Below are positions 30,059 to 39,995 of a stretch of DNA of 64,000 nucleotides, piece by piece. A program made the position numbers and the translations under genes. Origin of the DNA: Massilia soli (GTDB taxonomy: Bacteria > Pseudomonadota > Gammaproteobacteria > Burkholderiales > Burkholderiaceae_D); the NCBI RefSeq assembly GCF_016809835.1, contig NZ_JAFBIL020000005.1:124001-188000 (forward strand), written 5' to 3'. The notes below the pieces were generated by a model. That model did not search any database. It was given only the letters and a program-made list of their open reading frames with translations, and had not been told where the DNA came from. Position 1 is the first letter of the stretch. The number at the start of each line of letters is the position of its first letter.

Positions 30059-32242
30059 TCAGGCCGGCAACCGCGCCACGCTCAGGCGGTCGCCATCGCG
30101 CATCATGCGTTCGAACTCGGCGCCCGTCACGGCCGGGCTGAACAGCCAGCCCTGCAGCTGGTCGCAGCCGAGGTCGCGCAGGAAGGCCATCTGTTCTTCG
30201 GTCTCGACGCCTTCGGCGACGATTTCCTGGCGCAGCTGCTTGGCCATCGTGACGATCGCGCGCGCGATGGCGCAATCGCTTTCCTCGTGCGGCAGGCCGA
30301 CCACGAAGGCGCGATCGATCTTCAGGGTCGAGATCGGGAATTTCTTCAGGTAGGCCAGGCTGGAATAGCCGGTGCCGAAGTCGTCCAGCGCCAGCGCCAG
30401 GCCCATCGCCACCAGCTCGTTCATGATGGCGACGACGTTGTCGGCGCCGCCCACCAGCAGGCTCTCGGTAATCTCCAGCATGATCTGCTCGGGCAGCACG
30501 CCGTGCTTGTCGAGCACCGCCAGGATGCGCGACGGCAGGCGGCGGTCGAACTGGCGCGCCGACAGGTTCACCGCCACCGGCGGCATCACCAGGCCGGCAT
30601 TGCGCCAGGCGCCGATCTGGCGGCAGGCTTCTTCCAGCACCCACGAGCCGATGTCGTGGATCATGCCGGTTTCCTCGGCCAGCGCGATGAACACGCCCGG
30701 CGAAATCATGCCGCGCTCCGGATGGCGCCAGCGGATCAGCGCCTCGGCGCCGACGATGCGCCCGCTGCGCAGGCTCACCTTGGGCTGGTAATGCAGTTCA
30801 AGCTGGCCTTCGTTGACGGCGGTGCGCAGCTCCGCCTCGAGCATCATGTCTTCCTTGGCGCGCAAGTCCATCTGCTCGCGGTAGAACAGGAAGGTGCCGC
30901 CGCCGCCTTCCTGGGCCTTGGCCATGGCGACATCGGCGCAGCGGATCAGCGAGGCCGCATCGGCGGCGTCTTCCGGATACACCGAGACCCCGATACTGGC
31001 GCTCACTTGCAGGCTGTGGCCGTCGACCGTCAGCGGCAATGCCAGCGCGGCCAGGATCTTGTTGACGACGATCGTGACGTTTTCGCGCCGCTCGCTGTGC
31101 GGCAGCGCGACGGCGAACTTGCTGCCGTCGATGCGCGCCAGGATGTCGGTCTCGCGCAGCAGGCCGCGGAAGCGGCGTCCCAGTTCGCACAGCAGCTCGC
31201 TGGCGGCGTCGTGGCCGAGCATGTCGCTGATGGCGGCCATGCGGTTGATTTCAATGACCATCAGCGCGCCATACTGGTTGGTGCGGCGCGCGTCCGTCAG
31301 CGCCTGCCCGAGCAGGTGGATCAGCAGGCTGCGGTTCGGCAGCCCGGTGAGGCTGTCGTAGTTGGCCATGCGCTGCACGCGCGCCTCGGCAGCCTTGTGC
31401 ACGCTGATGTCGGAGAACAGCGAGAAGGTGTGGGTGATGCGCCCGCCGCCGTCGCGCACCGCGCTGATGGTGACCGATTGCGGGAACAGGTCGCCGTTCT
31501 TGCGCTTGCCGACGATCTCGCCGCGCCACGGGCCGTTGCCGCGCATCGCGGCGCGCACCTTGGCGCGGAACTCGGCGTCGTGCACGCCCGAGCGCAGCAG
31601 GTCCGGGGTCTTGCCGATCGCTTCGACCGGCGCATACCCGGTAATGCGGGTAAACGCGCTGTTGATCGAGACGATGCGCTCGCTCGAATCGGTGATCAGG
31701 ACGCCCTGGTCGCTGTCTTCGATGATGCGGGCGTGCAGGCGCACCTTGTCGGCGTCGCCCAGTTCCTGGACGATCGGCGAGACGTGCACCAGCATGCCGT
31801 TCGCCTCGCCGCCATCGTCCTTGAGCAGCGACAGCGCCAGGCGCACGCCGATGATTTCGCCGTTCTTTTTACGGCGCCGCACCTCGATCTGGTCGCTGCC
31901 CTTGTCCAGGAACAGTTCGGCGATGTCGGCGTCGTCGTCACCCTCGGCGTACAGGAACAGCACGTGCTGGCCGATGGCTTCCTCGGCGGAATAGCCAAAC
32001 AGGGTCGCGGCGGCGGCATTCCAGCCGGTCAGGTAGCCGGCCATGTCGAGCACAATCGCCGGCTCCTCCGGGTCGAACGGTTCGACGCTGACCCTGGCGG
32101 GCGCAGGCAACCCGACCTTGCCGGCGGCCAGCACCAGGATCGCCGCTTCCAGCTCGTCGAGCGAGGCCGACAGCGCCGCGCCGTCGAGCGCGCGGGCGCC
32201 GCGCAACAGGGCGAGGCAGCGTTCGAGTGCGTGCTCAGGCAT
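30059..32242 (-). CDS. PAS-PAS-GGDEF-EAL protein, probable c-di-GMP phosphodiesterase
   Basis: 727 aa from the ATG at 32242, which overlaps the HDOD stop by 8 nt. Order: two PAS domains (roughly 50-170 and 180-300), GGDEF (310-465) and EAL (480-720). The GGDEF signature is degenerate: ARIDGSKFAV replaces GGDEF, and the metal site IDxDxF reads IEINRM, so cyclase activity is unlikely. The EAL domain keeps its catalytic set: AEALIRWRHP, VNLSARQFD, LEITESLL, LDDFGTGYSSL, LKIDRAFV and EGVET. It should hydrolyse cyclic di-GMP, probably under PAS control. No membrane segment is seen. Confidence 0.93.
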   Translation of the reverse strand: MPEHALERCLALLRGARALDGAALSASLDELEAAILVLAAGKVGLPAPARVSVEPFDPEEPAIVLDMAGYLTGWNAAAATLFGYSAEEAIGQHVLFLYAEGDDDADIAELFLDKGSDQIEVRRRKKNGEIIGVRLALSLLKDDGGEANGMLVHVSPIVQELGDADKVRLHARIIEDSDQGVLITDSSERIVSINSAFTRITGYAPVEAIGKTPDLLRSGVHDAEFRAKVRAAMRGNGPWRGEIVGKRKNGDLFPQSVTISAVRDGGGRITHTFSLFSDISVHKAAEARVQRMANYDSLTGLPNRSLLIHLLGQALTDARRTNQYGALMVIEINRMAAISDMLGHDAASELLCELGRRFRGLLRETDILARIDGSKFAVALPHSERRENVTIVVNKILAALALPLTVDGHSLQVSASIGVSVYPEDAADAASLIRCADVAMAKAQEGGGGTFLFYREQMDLRAKEDMMLEAELRTAVNEGQLELHYQPKVSLRSGRIVGAEALIRWRHPERGMISPGVFIALAEETGMIHDIGSWVLEEACRQIGAWRNAGLVMPPVAVNLSARQFDRRLPSRILAVLDKHGVLPEQIMLEITESLLVGGADNVVAIMNELVAMGLALALDDFGTGYSSLAYLKKFPISTLKIDRAFVVGLPHEESDCAIARAIVTMAKQLRQEIVAEGVETEEQMAFLRDLGCDQLQGWLFSPAVTGAEFERMMRDGDRLSVARLPA

Positions 32243-33224
32243 TGGCTCCACCCTTGTTCTCCTTAACGACCTCGAGCATCCAGCCAGCCGCTTCCAGCAC
32301 GGCGTCGTTGAAATCGGCGGCGCTGAGCTGGAAGGCCGCCAGCTTGGCGGCCACATCGGCAAAATCGCCCCGCTCCGCGCTTTCGACCAGCGCCAGCAAC
32401 GCGCCCAGGTCGCCCGCGCGGTCGAGCAGCGCGGCGCGCACGCCGTTGCTGATCGCCAGCGGCGCCAAGGCATCGCATAGCGGCATGCCAAACAGTACGC
32501 CGAGCAGCGAGAACATGCCAGTCATAAAGGCCTGCTCCTGCATATTTTTGTCGAAGCCGCCGGCTTTGGCCAGCAGTTCGACGGCGCGGCCGCGCAATGC
32601 CACGCGCGACAGCAGCATGGCGCTGCGCATGTCGCCCTGGCGGGCGGCGAACAGCATCAGATTGAGCCAGCGGCGCAGCTGCTGGCGGCCGAGGATCAGG
32701 ATCGCCTGGGCAAAACTGTTGACCTTGCGCCCGCCCCCGACGCCCAGCGAGTTGACCAGCCGCAGCAAGTGATAGGACAGGGCCACGTCCTGGCGCAGCA
32801 GCGCTTCGATCTGATGGGTGTCGGCGTCCTCCCCGACCAGCTGCACCAGCTGCAGCGCCAGCGAGCGCGAGGCGGCCTGGGCGCCGCTGGCCTTCTCGGG
32901 CGGCGCCAGGTACCAGTCGCCGTCGATCCATTTGACGTCCCCGCCCAGCTGGCTGGGTACGAACGGCGCGCTGGTATGCAGCAGCGCGCCGAGGTCGATC
33001 TGCTTCCAGTGCGCCTCGGCGTAGGCCTGGCGCAAGGACGGTTCAAGGCCAGGCGCGACGAAACACGGCAGCGCTGCGGGCAGCACCCTGCCAGCACCCG
33101 ATTCCACCAGCGCCAGCAGCGCCACCGCGTCGCCGGCGCCATCGGCCAGCAGGGCTGCGGGCATGCCGCTGCGATTGGCAAGGACACGGACAAAGAACAA
33201 AGGCTCAGCAGCTACAGGATTCAT
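32235..33224 (-). CDS. HDOD domain signalling protein
   Basis: 329 aa. The C-terminal part (about 125-320) is an HDOD domain, recognised by [18 protein letters not shown] and [20 protein letters not shown]; the N-terminal part resembles the degenerate EAL-type segment of YuxH-like proteins. HDOD proteins act as scaffolds in signal transduction and lack the metal-binding HD residues of phosphohydrolases. It overlaps the PAS-GGDEF-EAL gene by 8 nt, so they are likely made together and may act in one pathway. No ribosome site is obvious at 33224. Confidence 0.88.
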   Translation of the reverse strand: MNPVAAEPLFFVRVLANRSGMPAALLADGAGDAVALLALVESGAGRVLPAALPCFVAPGLEPSLRQAYAEAHWKQIDLGALLHTSAPFVPSQLGGDVKWIDGDWYLAPPEKASGAQAASRSLALQLVQLVGEDADTHQIEALLRQDVALSYHLLRLVNSLGVGGGRKVNSFAQAILILGRQQLRRWLNLMLFAARQGDMRSAMLLSRVALRGRAVELLAKAGGFDKNMQEQAFMTGMFSLLGVLFGMPLCDALAPLAISNGVRAALLDRAGDLGALLALVESAERGDFADVAAKLAAFQLSAADFNDAVLEAAGWMLEVVKENKGGANA

Positions 33225-33483
33225 CGAACGCCAGAGGGGTAAATGTGAACTGCAATGTTACCCGGAAAATGTTGACTCATACCAACATTCGACACCGATT
33301 TGTGTGCCGGGCGCCGCGTTTTCGATCCGCTTTACACGGTTTTTTGTAAAAAAATTAATGCAATTGCCGCTTTCATCATGCCGGCGCGGGCCGCGCCGGA
33401 CCAGCGCCGGCGGGGCCGCCCCAACGGCTGGGAAGGATTTCCGCTACACTTGCGGGTACAGCAATAGATTTGAGATCACCGCC

Positions 33484-34131
33484 ATGCCTGCCACCCCGCC
33501 CTCCGAAGAACTGTTGGATTACACCACATCGTGCCTGCTGCCGACGCCCTGGGCGCAGTTCACCTTGCACGCCTTTGTGGAGCATGCGACTGGCAAGGAA
33601 CACCTGGCGATGACCCTGGGCGACATCAGCGATGGTGCGCCGGTGCTGGCGCGCGTGCATTCGGAATGCCTGACCGGCGACGTGCTGTTTTCGCAGCGCT
33701 GCGACTGCGGCGCCCAGCTCGAAGGCGCGCTCAAGAAGATCGCCGATGAAGGTCGCGGCATCCTGCTGTACTTGCGCCAGGAAGGCCGCGGCATTGGCCT
33801 GGTCAACAAGATCCGCGCCTACCGCCTGCAGGAAGCCGGCGCCGACACGGTCGAAGCGAACCTGCAGCTGGGCTTCCAGGCCGATGCCCGCAACTACGCG
33901 CTGTGCAAGCCGATGCTGGCGCAATTCGGCATCAAGTCGCTGCGCCTGATGACCAACAACCCGCGCAAGATCGACGCCATGGAAAAGCTGGGCGTGAACG
34001 TCAGCGAGCGGGTGCCGCTGCTGGTCAACCGCAACGCCTTCAACAACACCTACCTGAACACCAAGGAAGCCAAGCTGGGCCACATGATGCAGCCCCAGCT
34101 CGACGCGGTGGTCGAAGACGGACAACTGTAA
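33484..34131 (+). CDS. ribA: GTP cyclohydrolase II
   Basis: 215 aa from the ATG at 33484; the open frame reaches back to 33163 but the upstream part has no homology-like sequence. The enzyme opens GTP to the first intermediate of riboflavin synthesis. The zinc ligands are Cys62, Cys73 and Cys75 ([18 protein letters not shown]). RQEGRGIGL (active site) and MTNNPRKI are intact. The length fits a stand-alone RibA, not a RibBA fusion. No FMN riboswitch-like structure was noticed upstream. No other rib gene is nearby. Confidence 0.95.
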   Translation: MPATPPSEELLDYTTSCLLPTPWAQFTLHAFVEHATGKEHLAMTLGDISDGAPVLARVHSECLTGDVLFSQRCDCGAQLEGALKKIADEGRGILLYLRQEGRGIGLVNKIRAYRLQEAGADTVEANLQLGFQADARNYALCKPMLAQFGIKSLRLMTNNPRKIDAMEKLGVNVSERVPLLVNRNAFNNTYLNTKEAKLGHMMQPQLDAVVEDGQL

Positions 34132-34191
34132 CGGTCGCACAACGGAAATGCGTTAAGCTTGGGGGCAAGTTAGCCATGGTGCTCCCCTCAA

Positions 34192-35655
34192 ATGCGCATA
34201 AAAAGATCGATTACCGCAGCGCTGCTGTGCGTCGCTGGCGCGCTGGCTCTCGCTGCCCAGCCGGCCAGGCCGGGCGCCGCCGCTGCCGCCGCGCCATCCC
34301 TTCCGGCCGCCACGCCGTCCTCCGCTGCCTCCCCCGTTCCGACCCCGGTTCCCCAGGGCGTGATCCCGCCCGCCGCGGTGCCGCCTGGGGCCACTCCGCC
34401 CGCCACCGACGCCGAAACCGACCAGGACACCACCCTGCCTGAGCCTTCATCGGCGGCCCAGAAAGTGTACTCGGCGGCGAAGGGCGATTTGTTGCAGATT
34501 CGCATGTTGCTCAAGAGCGGGCGCAGCCAGTCGACCGTCGGCTCGGGCTTCCTGGTGGGCACCAGCAACCTGGTGCTGACCAATTACCACGTGGTGTCGC
34601 AGATGGCGCTCGAACCGAATGCCTACAGCGGCGAGTACATCGATACCGACGGCAAGAGCGGACCGATCGAGCTGCTGGCGGTCGATGTGCTGCACGATCT
34701 GGCGGTGGTGCGGGTCGACCGCTTCGGCAGCGGCTTCTTCACCATCCCCACCAGGTCGACGCTGACCCAGGGCCAGTATTTGTACTCGCTCGGCAACCCA
34801 CTCGACCTGGGCTTCGCGATTTCGGAAGGCGCCTATAACGGCATCGTCACACGCAGCTTCTACGATCACCTGATGTTTACCGGCCCGATCAACTCCGGCA
34901 TGAGCGGCGGCCCCAGCGTTACGGCCGACGGCAAGGTGGCGGGGGTGAATGTCTCGCGCCGCAGGGACGGCGAGCTGGTCAGTTTCCTGGTGCCGATCCG
35001 CTACGCCCAGCAACTGCTCGACAAGGTGGCCGGCCAGGCCCGCGCCCCAAAGGACTTCAACCCGCTGATCGCCCAGCAACTGCTGAGTCACCAGCGCGGC
35101 ATGATCGACCGCCTGCTCGAGCAGCCGCTGGCGCTCAAGATGATGGGGCCCTACCACGTGCCGGTGCGCGAATCGGGCCAGGTACGCTGCTGGGGCCGCT
35201 CGAACGACCAGGCCCTGGCGACCTTCAACGCCGATACCATCGCCTGCTCGATGGAGTCGGCCGTGTTCGTGTCGGAAACCCAGCAGACCGGGCATGTCTC
35301 GATGGTCCACCACTACATCCGCGCCACCAGCCTCGACCCGGTGCGCTTTGCCGTCATGGTCAGCGGCGTGTTCAAGGCCGACAAGCCGGGCAGTGCGCGC
35401 GACGCCCGCCTGACCGAACCGAAGTGCACGGAAAGTTTCGTCACCACCAAAACCCTGCCCTTGCGCGCGGTGACCTGCGTGCGCGCCTACCGCAAGTTCG
35501 AAGGCCTGTACAACTTCACCCTGCTCACCGCCAGCACCGACGATGCGCGCGCCAGCCTGCAAAGCCGGCTCGACGTCACCGGCGTGTCGTACGAGAACGG
35601 CCTGCGCACCACGCGGGCCTTCCTGGCCGCGCTGGGGCGGAGCGGCCAGCGATGA
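34192..35655 (+). CDS. Exported trypsin-like serine protease
   Basis: 487 aa with a signal peptide (to about 23), then a Pro/Ala/Thr-rich linker (about 24-85). The chymotrypsin-fold protease domain has a complete triad: His133 in TNYHVV, Asp169 in LHDLAVV and Ser238 in NSGMSGGPSV. It lacks an obvious PDZ domain; the C-terminal 200 residues do not match a family I know. HtrA-like regulatory proteolysis is possible. It overlaps the next gene by ATGA (35652-35655), so it is translationally coupled to the FHA membrane protein, which suggests they work together at the envelope. Confidence 0.85.
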   Translation: MRIKRSITAALLCVAGALALAAQPARPGAAAAAAPSLPAATPSSAASPVPTPVPQGVIPPAAVPPGATPPATDAETDQDTTLPEPSSAAQKVYSAAKGDLLQIRMLLKSGRSQSTVGSGFLVGTSNLVLTNYHVVSQMALEPNAYSGEYIDTDGKSGPIELLAVDVLHDLAVVRVDRFGSGFFTIPTRSTLTQGQYLYSLGNPLDLGFAISEGAYNGIVTRSFYDHLMFTGPINSGMSGGPSVTADGKVAGVNVSRRRDGELVSFLVPIRYAQQLLDKVAGQARAPKDFNPLIAQQLLSHQRGMIDRLLEQPLALKMMGPYHVPVRESGQVRCWGRSNDQALATFNADTIACSMESAVFVSETQQTGHVSMVHHYIRATSLDPVRFAVMVSGVFKADKPGSARDARLTEPKCTESFVTTKTLPLRAVTCVRAYRKFEGLYNFTLLTASTDDARASLQSRLDVTGVSYENGLRTTRAFLAALGRSGQR

Positions 35656-36623
35656 AGGGGCCGTTTTTTATCGAGACGCTGGCGCGCAACGGCGACGTGC
35701 TGCACCGCCACCAGGTGGACAGCCTGCCGATCAGGCTGGGCCGCGGCTACAACAACGATTTCATCCTCGACGACGCGTATGCGGCGCCGCGCCACGCGCT
35801 GATTGAGGGCGGCGACGACGGCCGCCTGGTGCTGCGCGACCTGGGCAGCAGGAACGGCGTGGTCTACAAAGGAAAACGCCAGCACAGCCTCGAACTGACT
35901 GGCGACACCGTGATTCGCCTGGGACACACCAGCCTGCGCGTGCGCGGCGCCGATTTCCCGGTGCCGCCCGAGCTGGTCGACCGCACCATGCACCGCTGGG
36001 AAGGTGCGCTGCCGGGAGCGGTGGGCATGCTGTTGATCGGCATCGTCGCGCTCGCCACCGCGTTGCTGAATGACGCGCGGCCCTTCCAGCTCAGCCGCGT
36101 GCTCCAAGGGCTGGCCTACGGCATCGCGGCCGGCCTGGTCTGGGCCGGCGGATGGGCGTTTGCCAACCGCCTGTTCGGGCGCCACGCGCGCTTTGGCCGG
36201 CATCTGTTCATCTTCGGTTGCGGCCTGGCCGCCATCGGCCTGTACAAAGTACTGTCGAGCATCATCGCCTACGCCTGGTCGCTGGAATGGCTGGTTCGCT
36301 ACGGCATGCATGTGGCCATTGCACTGATTGCTGTCACTGTGTACTTCCACCTCGGCACCGTCAGGCCGCAGCGGCGGCGCCATTTCGCCGCCAGCTGCGC
36401 GCTGCTCGCGCTGCTAGGATCGGGGCTGACGCTGGTCGGCAACCTGCAAACCAGCGGCCGCGCGGCCGACCATCTGTATATGCCGCTGTTGCTGCCGCCG
36501 GAGTTGCGGGCCAGCCAGGACCGCAGCATCGATCAGTTCATGGCCGATGCTGCGGCCATGAAGGCGCGCATCGATGCCGAGCGGATCAGGAAGGTCGAAG
36601 AAGAACGGGCTGCAGCCGATTAG
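35652..36623 (+). CDS. FHA domain membrane protein
   Basis: 323 aa. Residues about 25-97 are a forkhead-associated domain: LGRGYNNDFILDD, then APRHALIEG, then LRDLGSRNGVVYKG. The Gly-Arg and Asn-Gly motifs are kept, but the conserved Ser of SxxH is Ala (A-P-R-H). Roughly five hydrophobic segments follow (about 117-137, 150-170, 182-202, 217-235, 247-265), and the C-terminus is a charged helix (MKARIDAERIRKVEEER). It would place a phosphothreonine-type reader on the cytoplasmic face. Its stop is 3 nt from the convergent broken gene. Confidence 0.85.
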   Translation: MKGPFFIETLARNGDVLHRHQVDSLPIRLGRGYNNDFILDDAYAAPRHALIEGGDDGRLVLRDLGSRNGVVYKGKRQHSLELTGDTVIRLGHTSLRVRGADFPVPPELVDRTMHRWEGALPGAVGMLLIGIVALATALLNDARPFQLSRVLQGLAYGIAAGLVWAGGWAFANRLFGRHARFGRHLFIFGCGLAAIGLYKVLSSIIAYAWSLEWLVRYGMHVAIALIAVTVYFHLGTVRPQRRRHFAASCALLALLGSGLTLVGNLQTSGRAADHLYMPLLLPPELRASQDRSIDQFMADAAAMKARIDAERIRKVEEERAAAD

Positions 36624-36626
36624 TGG

Positions 36627-38697
36627 TTACTCGTACACCGTGTATTCAAAGCCATTGCCGATCACGCCAATCAGCGCGGCCTTGTTCTCAGCCGATTCGC
36701 TGAACTGCAGCAATACCCCTTCCCGCGGGTAGCCGCTTTGCAGAACCTTCTCCCAATAACTGCAGCCCGGCGTGTCCGGCGAACGGCCCAGCACGTTCTG
36801 GTACAGCAGATCGATATATGCCGCATCGGTCGGCGCCGCGCCATACAGCGACTTAAATTCTCCACTGGCGACGAATTGAGCGGCGACGTCCTGCAATGGC
36901 ATGCCTTCATCGAGCCGGGATATCCAGTAGCCGACGCCGGCGAAGTCGGGAACGCGATGAAACGCGGCCTGATACAGGCGGTAGGCTTGGCCGCCGTTGC
37001 CGTCGATGTCCAGCGCATAGCCCTTGTAATCGAGGAGCAGCCGTTCAACGTCGACCAGCGTGTCGACGCCGCCGGAGGCACTTGTGACTGTCGCGTTCGC
37101 GCCATCGCGTGTGATCAACTCAGCTCTCGTGCGCCCGCCATACAGCACTGAGTCGATGCCCGCGCCGCCGTCCAGCGTGCGTCCCTCGCCGCCGAGGAAC
37201 AAGTCATTCCCGGCGCTTCGTGCCGTGACCGGCAGCACCGTCGTGAAACTCATGCTTTCAATGCCCTGGTAAGGGTTGCCGGCCAGGTCTGTCAAGGCGA
37301 AGCGCGGCAGCGACAGCGTGTAGGTATCAGGCTGCAGGAACACGTCGTAGAGATGGTAGAGCAGTTGGTTGTCGACCTGCATCGGGAAGTAAACGGGACA
37401 TTGTCGACCGACATCGCCTCGCCCTTGCTGTTGGTAAGCTTGATGGCGGATCGGTCGACAATCTTGATCGGTTCCCCGAACGTCAACGTGAGCTGGCGTG
37501 CCGCCAGCGGCACACCGCTAGCCCCCGCAGGATGGGATGAGGCGACCAGCACCGGACCGACGCTGTCGCCGTTAAGCGACAAGGACTTGATCAGGTAGTC
37601 GTGCGCGCTGTAGGCGCCCGTCGCAACGCTGACGAAGTAATCGCCGCTGGTTGGCGGGGTAAAGCCAAGCCAGGGTTGTGGGCCGGCAGCCAGGGTCACG
37701 AGGCCGGGCGTATTCGCGTTATCGCGCAGGTATTGAATGCCCTTGACGTCTTCAAATCGCAGCGTCAGCCCATCTTCCGTGCCTTTGCCCGCGTGCACGG
37801 CAAACGCGTACTTCACGCCGCCAATCAGTGAATACTTGAAGACGTCGATATCCGAGGCGGCCTGCAACTGCCCCGCCATGTTGATGCCGACAGTGGCCGG
37901 CGCAGCATCGGCGGCGGTATCGCCGACATCGTCTGTGACCTTGGGGCTTACGGCGATCACATACTGCAGCGGTGTCGCCAACGGGCGAGTTTGCAGCATA
38001 TGCGACACGTTCAAGTATTAATCGCCGCTCACGCTGGGGTGGAACGTAAGCACCAGCCCGTCCCCATCGGTATTCCCAAGCGCATAAGGCAGTGAGCATT
38101 ACCTGGCCCGGTCAGCTTAAGTTGGTAATAGTTCAGGTCGCCGGTCAGGGTAAACGTGTAAAAGCCGCCGGCATCGAGCTGGACGCGGAACGGATCGATA
38201 TCGGCTTCATAGCCGATAACGCCGCTGGCGCGCCCACCGGCCGGGAGAGCGCCGGCGGTGGCTGGGGTGTCAGGAAAGTCGTCATTCCAGGTTTTCTGAA
38301 CGACCTGGTAGTCGCCCGCCCTGAAACCGAGCACCTCAAGATAATAGTCGCCGCTGACAATCGGGTCGAACGATCCGGGGTGGCCGTATTCGCGGCCGGT
38401 GGCGTCGACAATGCGCAGGTTGGACGGGAAGACATATGGCGACTGCTCCGACCCGAACCCCGGGCCGATCGAATTGAACACATAGTGAACGCCGACCTCG
38501 GCCCGGAAACGGAACCAATCCGCATCGCCGCCAGTTTCAAAGCGGCCCGTGACGGCGCCATTGCGGGTGAAAGCGGCGGACGTGGATGCGGTGGCGGCAT
38601 AGTCGTCGCCGCCAGTGCGGACCGCCGCTTCCAGCGTGTAGCTGCCGAGCCCGTATCACTGATACAAGGAGGCGGGCGAAACGTCTGGGGCAGACAT
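36627..38697 (-). pseudogene. Broken gene for a secreted repeat protein with C-terminal DUF4214
   Basis: A protein of about 690 codons can be followed across three frames. From the N-terminus it has three similar beta units (GRFETGGDADWFRF, GYEADIDPFRV, GQLQAASDIDVFKY) like bacterial pre-peptidase repeats. A bacterial Ig-like segment, a half RTX-type motif (GNDLFLGGEG, DGGAGIDSVLYGG) and a DUF4214 domain (last 110 residues) follow. Lesions: a TGA plus frameshift at about 38650-38658, a frameshift at about 38087-38095, a TAA at 38018-38020 where SGD-Y-Y would be expected, and a one-base loss at about 37388-37391 (VPFT to FPMQVDN). Probably a former surface or type I-secreted protein. The start at 38697 is uncertain. 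Confidence 0.8.
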
Positions 38698-39043
38698 TGG
38701 AGCCCAAATAGAAATTAAAGCAACATTTCAGCAGGGAAATACCATGCGTAAGGATAGTTTGCCCCCCGGTAAGGCGCCTGCAAGCGGCACCCAGATACCT
38801 GCCGTCTCTTCAGGTTCGGTTCGTACAGCGCGTCGGATGCCGCACGCGATGGGTGTAGATGCCAGAATTTTATAGACGATGGACGAAAATCACGATTATT
38901 GCGCAATCGTCCCTGAAAAGCTCGGTAGGAGAACATACTGGCAAAGGAGTCGCGTTCCCGGTGCAGTCGCATCGTCAGGACGCCTGAGGCGTATTGCTCT
39001 CTTGGGGCGGCACGTCCTTTCAAACTTTCTAAAGGGGAACGAT
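38698..39043. other. gene-free stretch
   Basis: About 350 nt between the broken secreted-protein gene and the LysM lipoprotein gene. No convincing coding sequence, RNA gene or strong hairpin is visible. It must hold the promoter of the LysM gene, but no clear -35/-10 pair could be picked out. Confidence 0.5.
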
Positions 39044-39415
39044 ATGAAAAAATTACTGACTGCACTGGCTTGTGTTGCTTTGTTGGGCGCATGTACGAAA
39101 GAAGAACCTGCGGCGGCCGCTTCGGAGCTTGCCGTGGTAGCGCCAGTCGAGGCACCTGCCGTGGTTGCAACCGTGCCGCCACCCACCACGAACGCCGATG
39201 TGGTACCAGCACCTGGAACGGGCGCAGTAGGCGCATCGGGTGCCGGCGCGACCCAGGGTAGCGGCGATGGTATGTACGTGGTGGAAAAAGGCGACACCCT
39301 GTGGACTATCGCGGAGAAAAACGGGATCGCCCACGGTAATCTCGCAAAATGGAACAACGTGGACGATCCCAAGGAACTGCAGGTTGGCAAGAAGCTGAGG
39401 CTGACTGCTCCATAA
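39044..39415 (+). CDS. LysM domain lipoprotein
   Basis: 123 aa from the ATG at 39044 (AAGGGGAAC upstream). The lipobox LLGAC lipidates Cys17. A Pro/Ala/Val-rich linker (about 20-72) leads to one LysM domain (77-121: MYVVEKGDTLWTIAEKNG, KWNNVDDPKELQVGKKLRL), which binds the glycan of peptidoglycan. The protein has no catalytic domain, so it probably tethers the outer membrane to the cell wall or serves as an adaptor. Confidence 0.9.
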   Translation: MKKLLTALACVALLGACTKEEPAAAASELAVVAPVEAPAVVATVPPPTTNADVVPAPGTGAVGASGAGATQGSGDGMYVVEKGDTLWTIAEKNGIAHGNLAKWNNVDDPKELQVGKKLRLTAP

Positions 39416-39525
39416 GCGTGAGTGCTTCGATCGGAAGTGCGGCGGCACTGTGACTATGTCGCGCTATTGCGATGAAGCAGCGCGGCGTTCGGTACCGCCT
39501 CTTCTGAGAAGAACAGCCAGTCGTG

Positions 39526-39846
39526 CTAGCCCAGGCCGGTACCGATACCGTGCAGCTGGAAGTGGCCGCCGAGGTCGGGGGTGAAGAAAATCTGCGGAGT
39601 GTCGTCGAACGTCGCATCGTCCAGCACGACGAAAAGCGACGAAGAGAGCGCATCGATTGTCAGGGCCGTCGCGCTCGAGGTCGCGATTCGGCCGCGGCCG
39701 CTCAGAACCAAGCCGCCCACTGTGCGGGTATAGCTGAAGCACGGCATCTGACCGGCGGTTTGCCACCCATGCAGGCGCTGTCGAGCGGCGTCCTCCCCTG
39801 GCGCCGTGATGCATGCAGGTTTCATGCTGGCGACGTTCATGTTCAT
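39526..39846 (-). CDS. Hypothetical protein, possibly truncated by an amber stop
   Basis: 106 aa from the ATG at 39846, which has AAGGGG 8 nt upstream. No signal peptide, no family recognised. The frame stays open after the TAG at 39526-39528 for another 23 codons (HDWLFFSEEAVPNAALLHRN and a few more) to a second TAG at 39454, and that tail has the same base use as the body. The gene may therefore be a longer protein cut short by one base change, next to the badly broken gene at 36.6-38.7 kb. It converges with the LysM gene. Confidence 0.45.
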   Translation of the reverse strand: MNMNVASMKPACITAPGEDAARQRLHGWQTAGQMPCFSYTRTVGGLVLSGRGRIATSSATALTIDALSSSLFVVLDDATFDDTPQIFFTPDLGGHFQLHGIGTGLG

Positions 39847-39995
39847 GGTCGCGCCCCTTTTTTCCGAACTACGTTACGCCTGCTTCTGTTCCGAGAGCAG
39901 TCTAGCAGTGAAGGTCCAGTCTATTCAGATCTGTTCCGAGTCCGCGCGCGTGACCTATTCGCGCCGTCGGGATCGCAACAGTCCCCATGCGATGA

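Noticed and set aside
33163..33483. N-terminal extension of the ribA frame
   Set aside because: Family homology and length fit begin at 33484; the upstream codons do not look like RibA.
33225..33483. FMN riboswitch ahead of ribA
   Set aside because: I could not find the conserved FMN aptamer elements, and ribA alone is often unregulated by one.
38029..38481. Separate small genes within 36.6-38.7 kb
   Set aside because: The pieces join into one protein once frameshifts are allowed, so they are fragments of a single broken gene.
39885..39940. 11-nt direct repeat TCTGTTCCGAG (39885-39895 and 39930-39940)
   Set aside because: Too short and isolated to assign; it could be an operator or chance.
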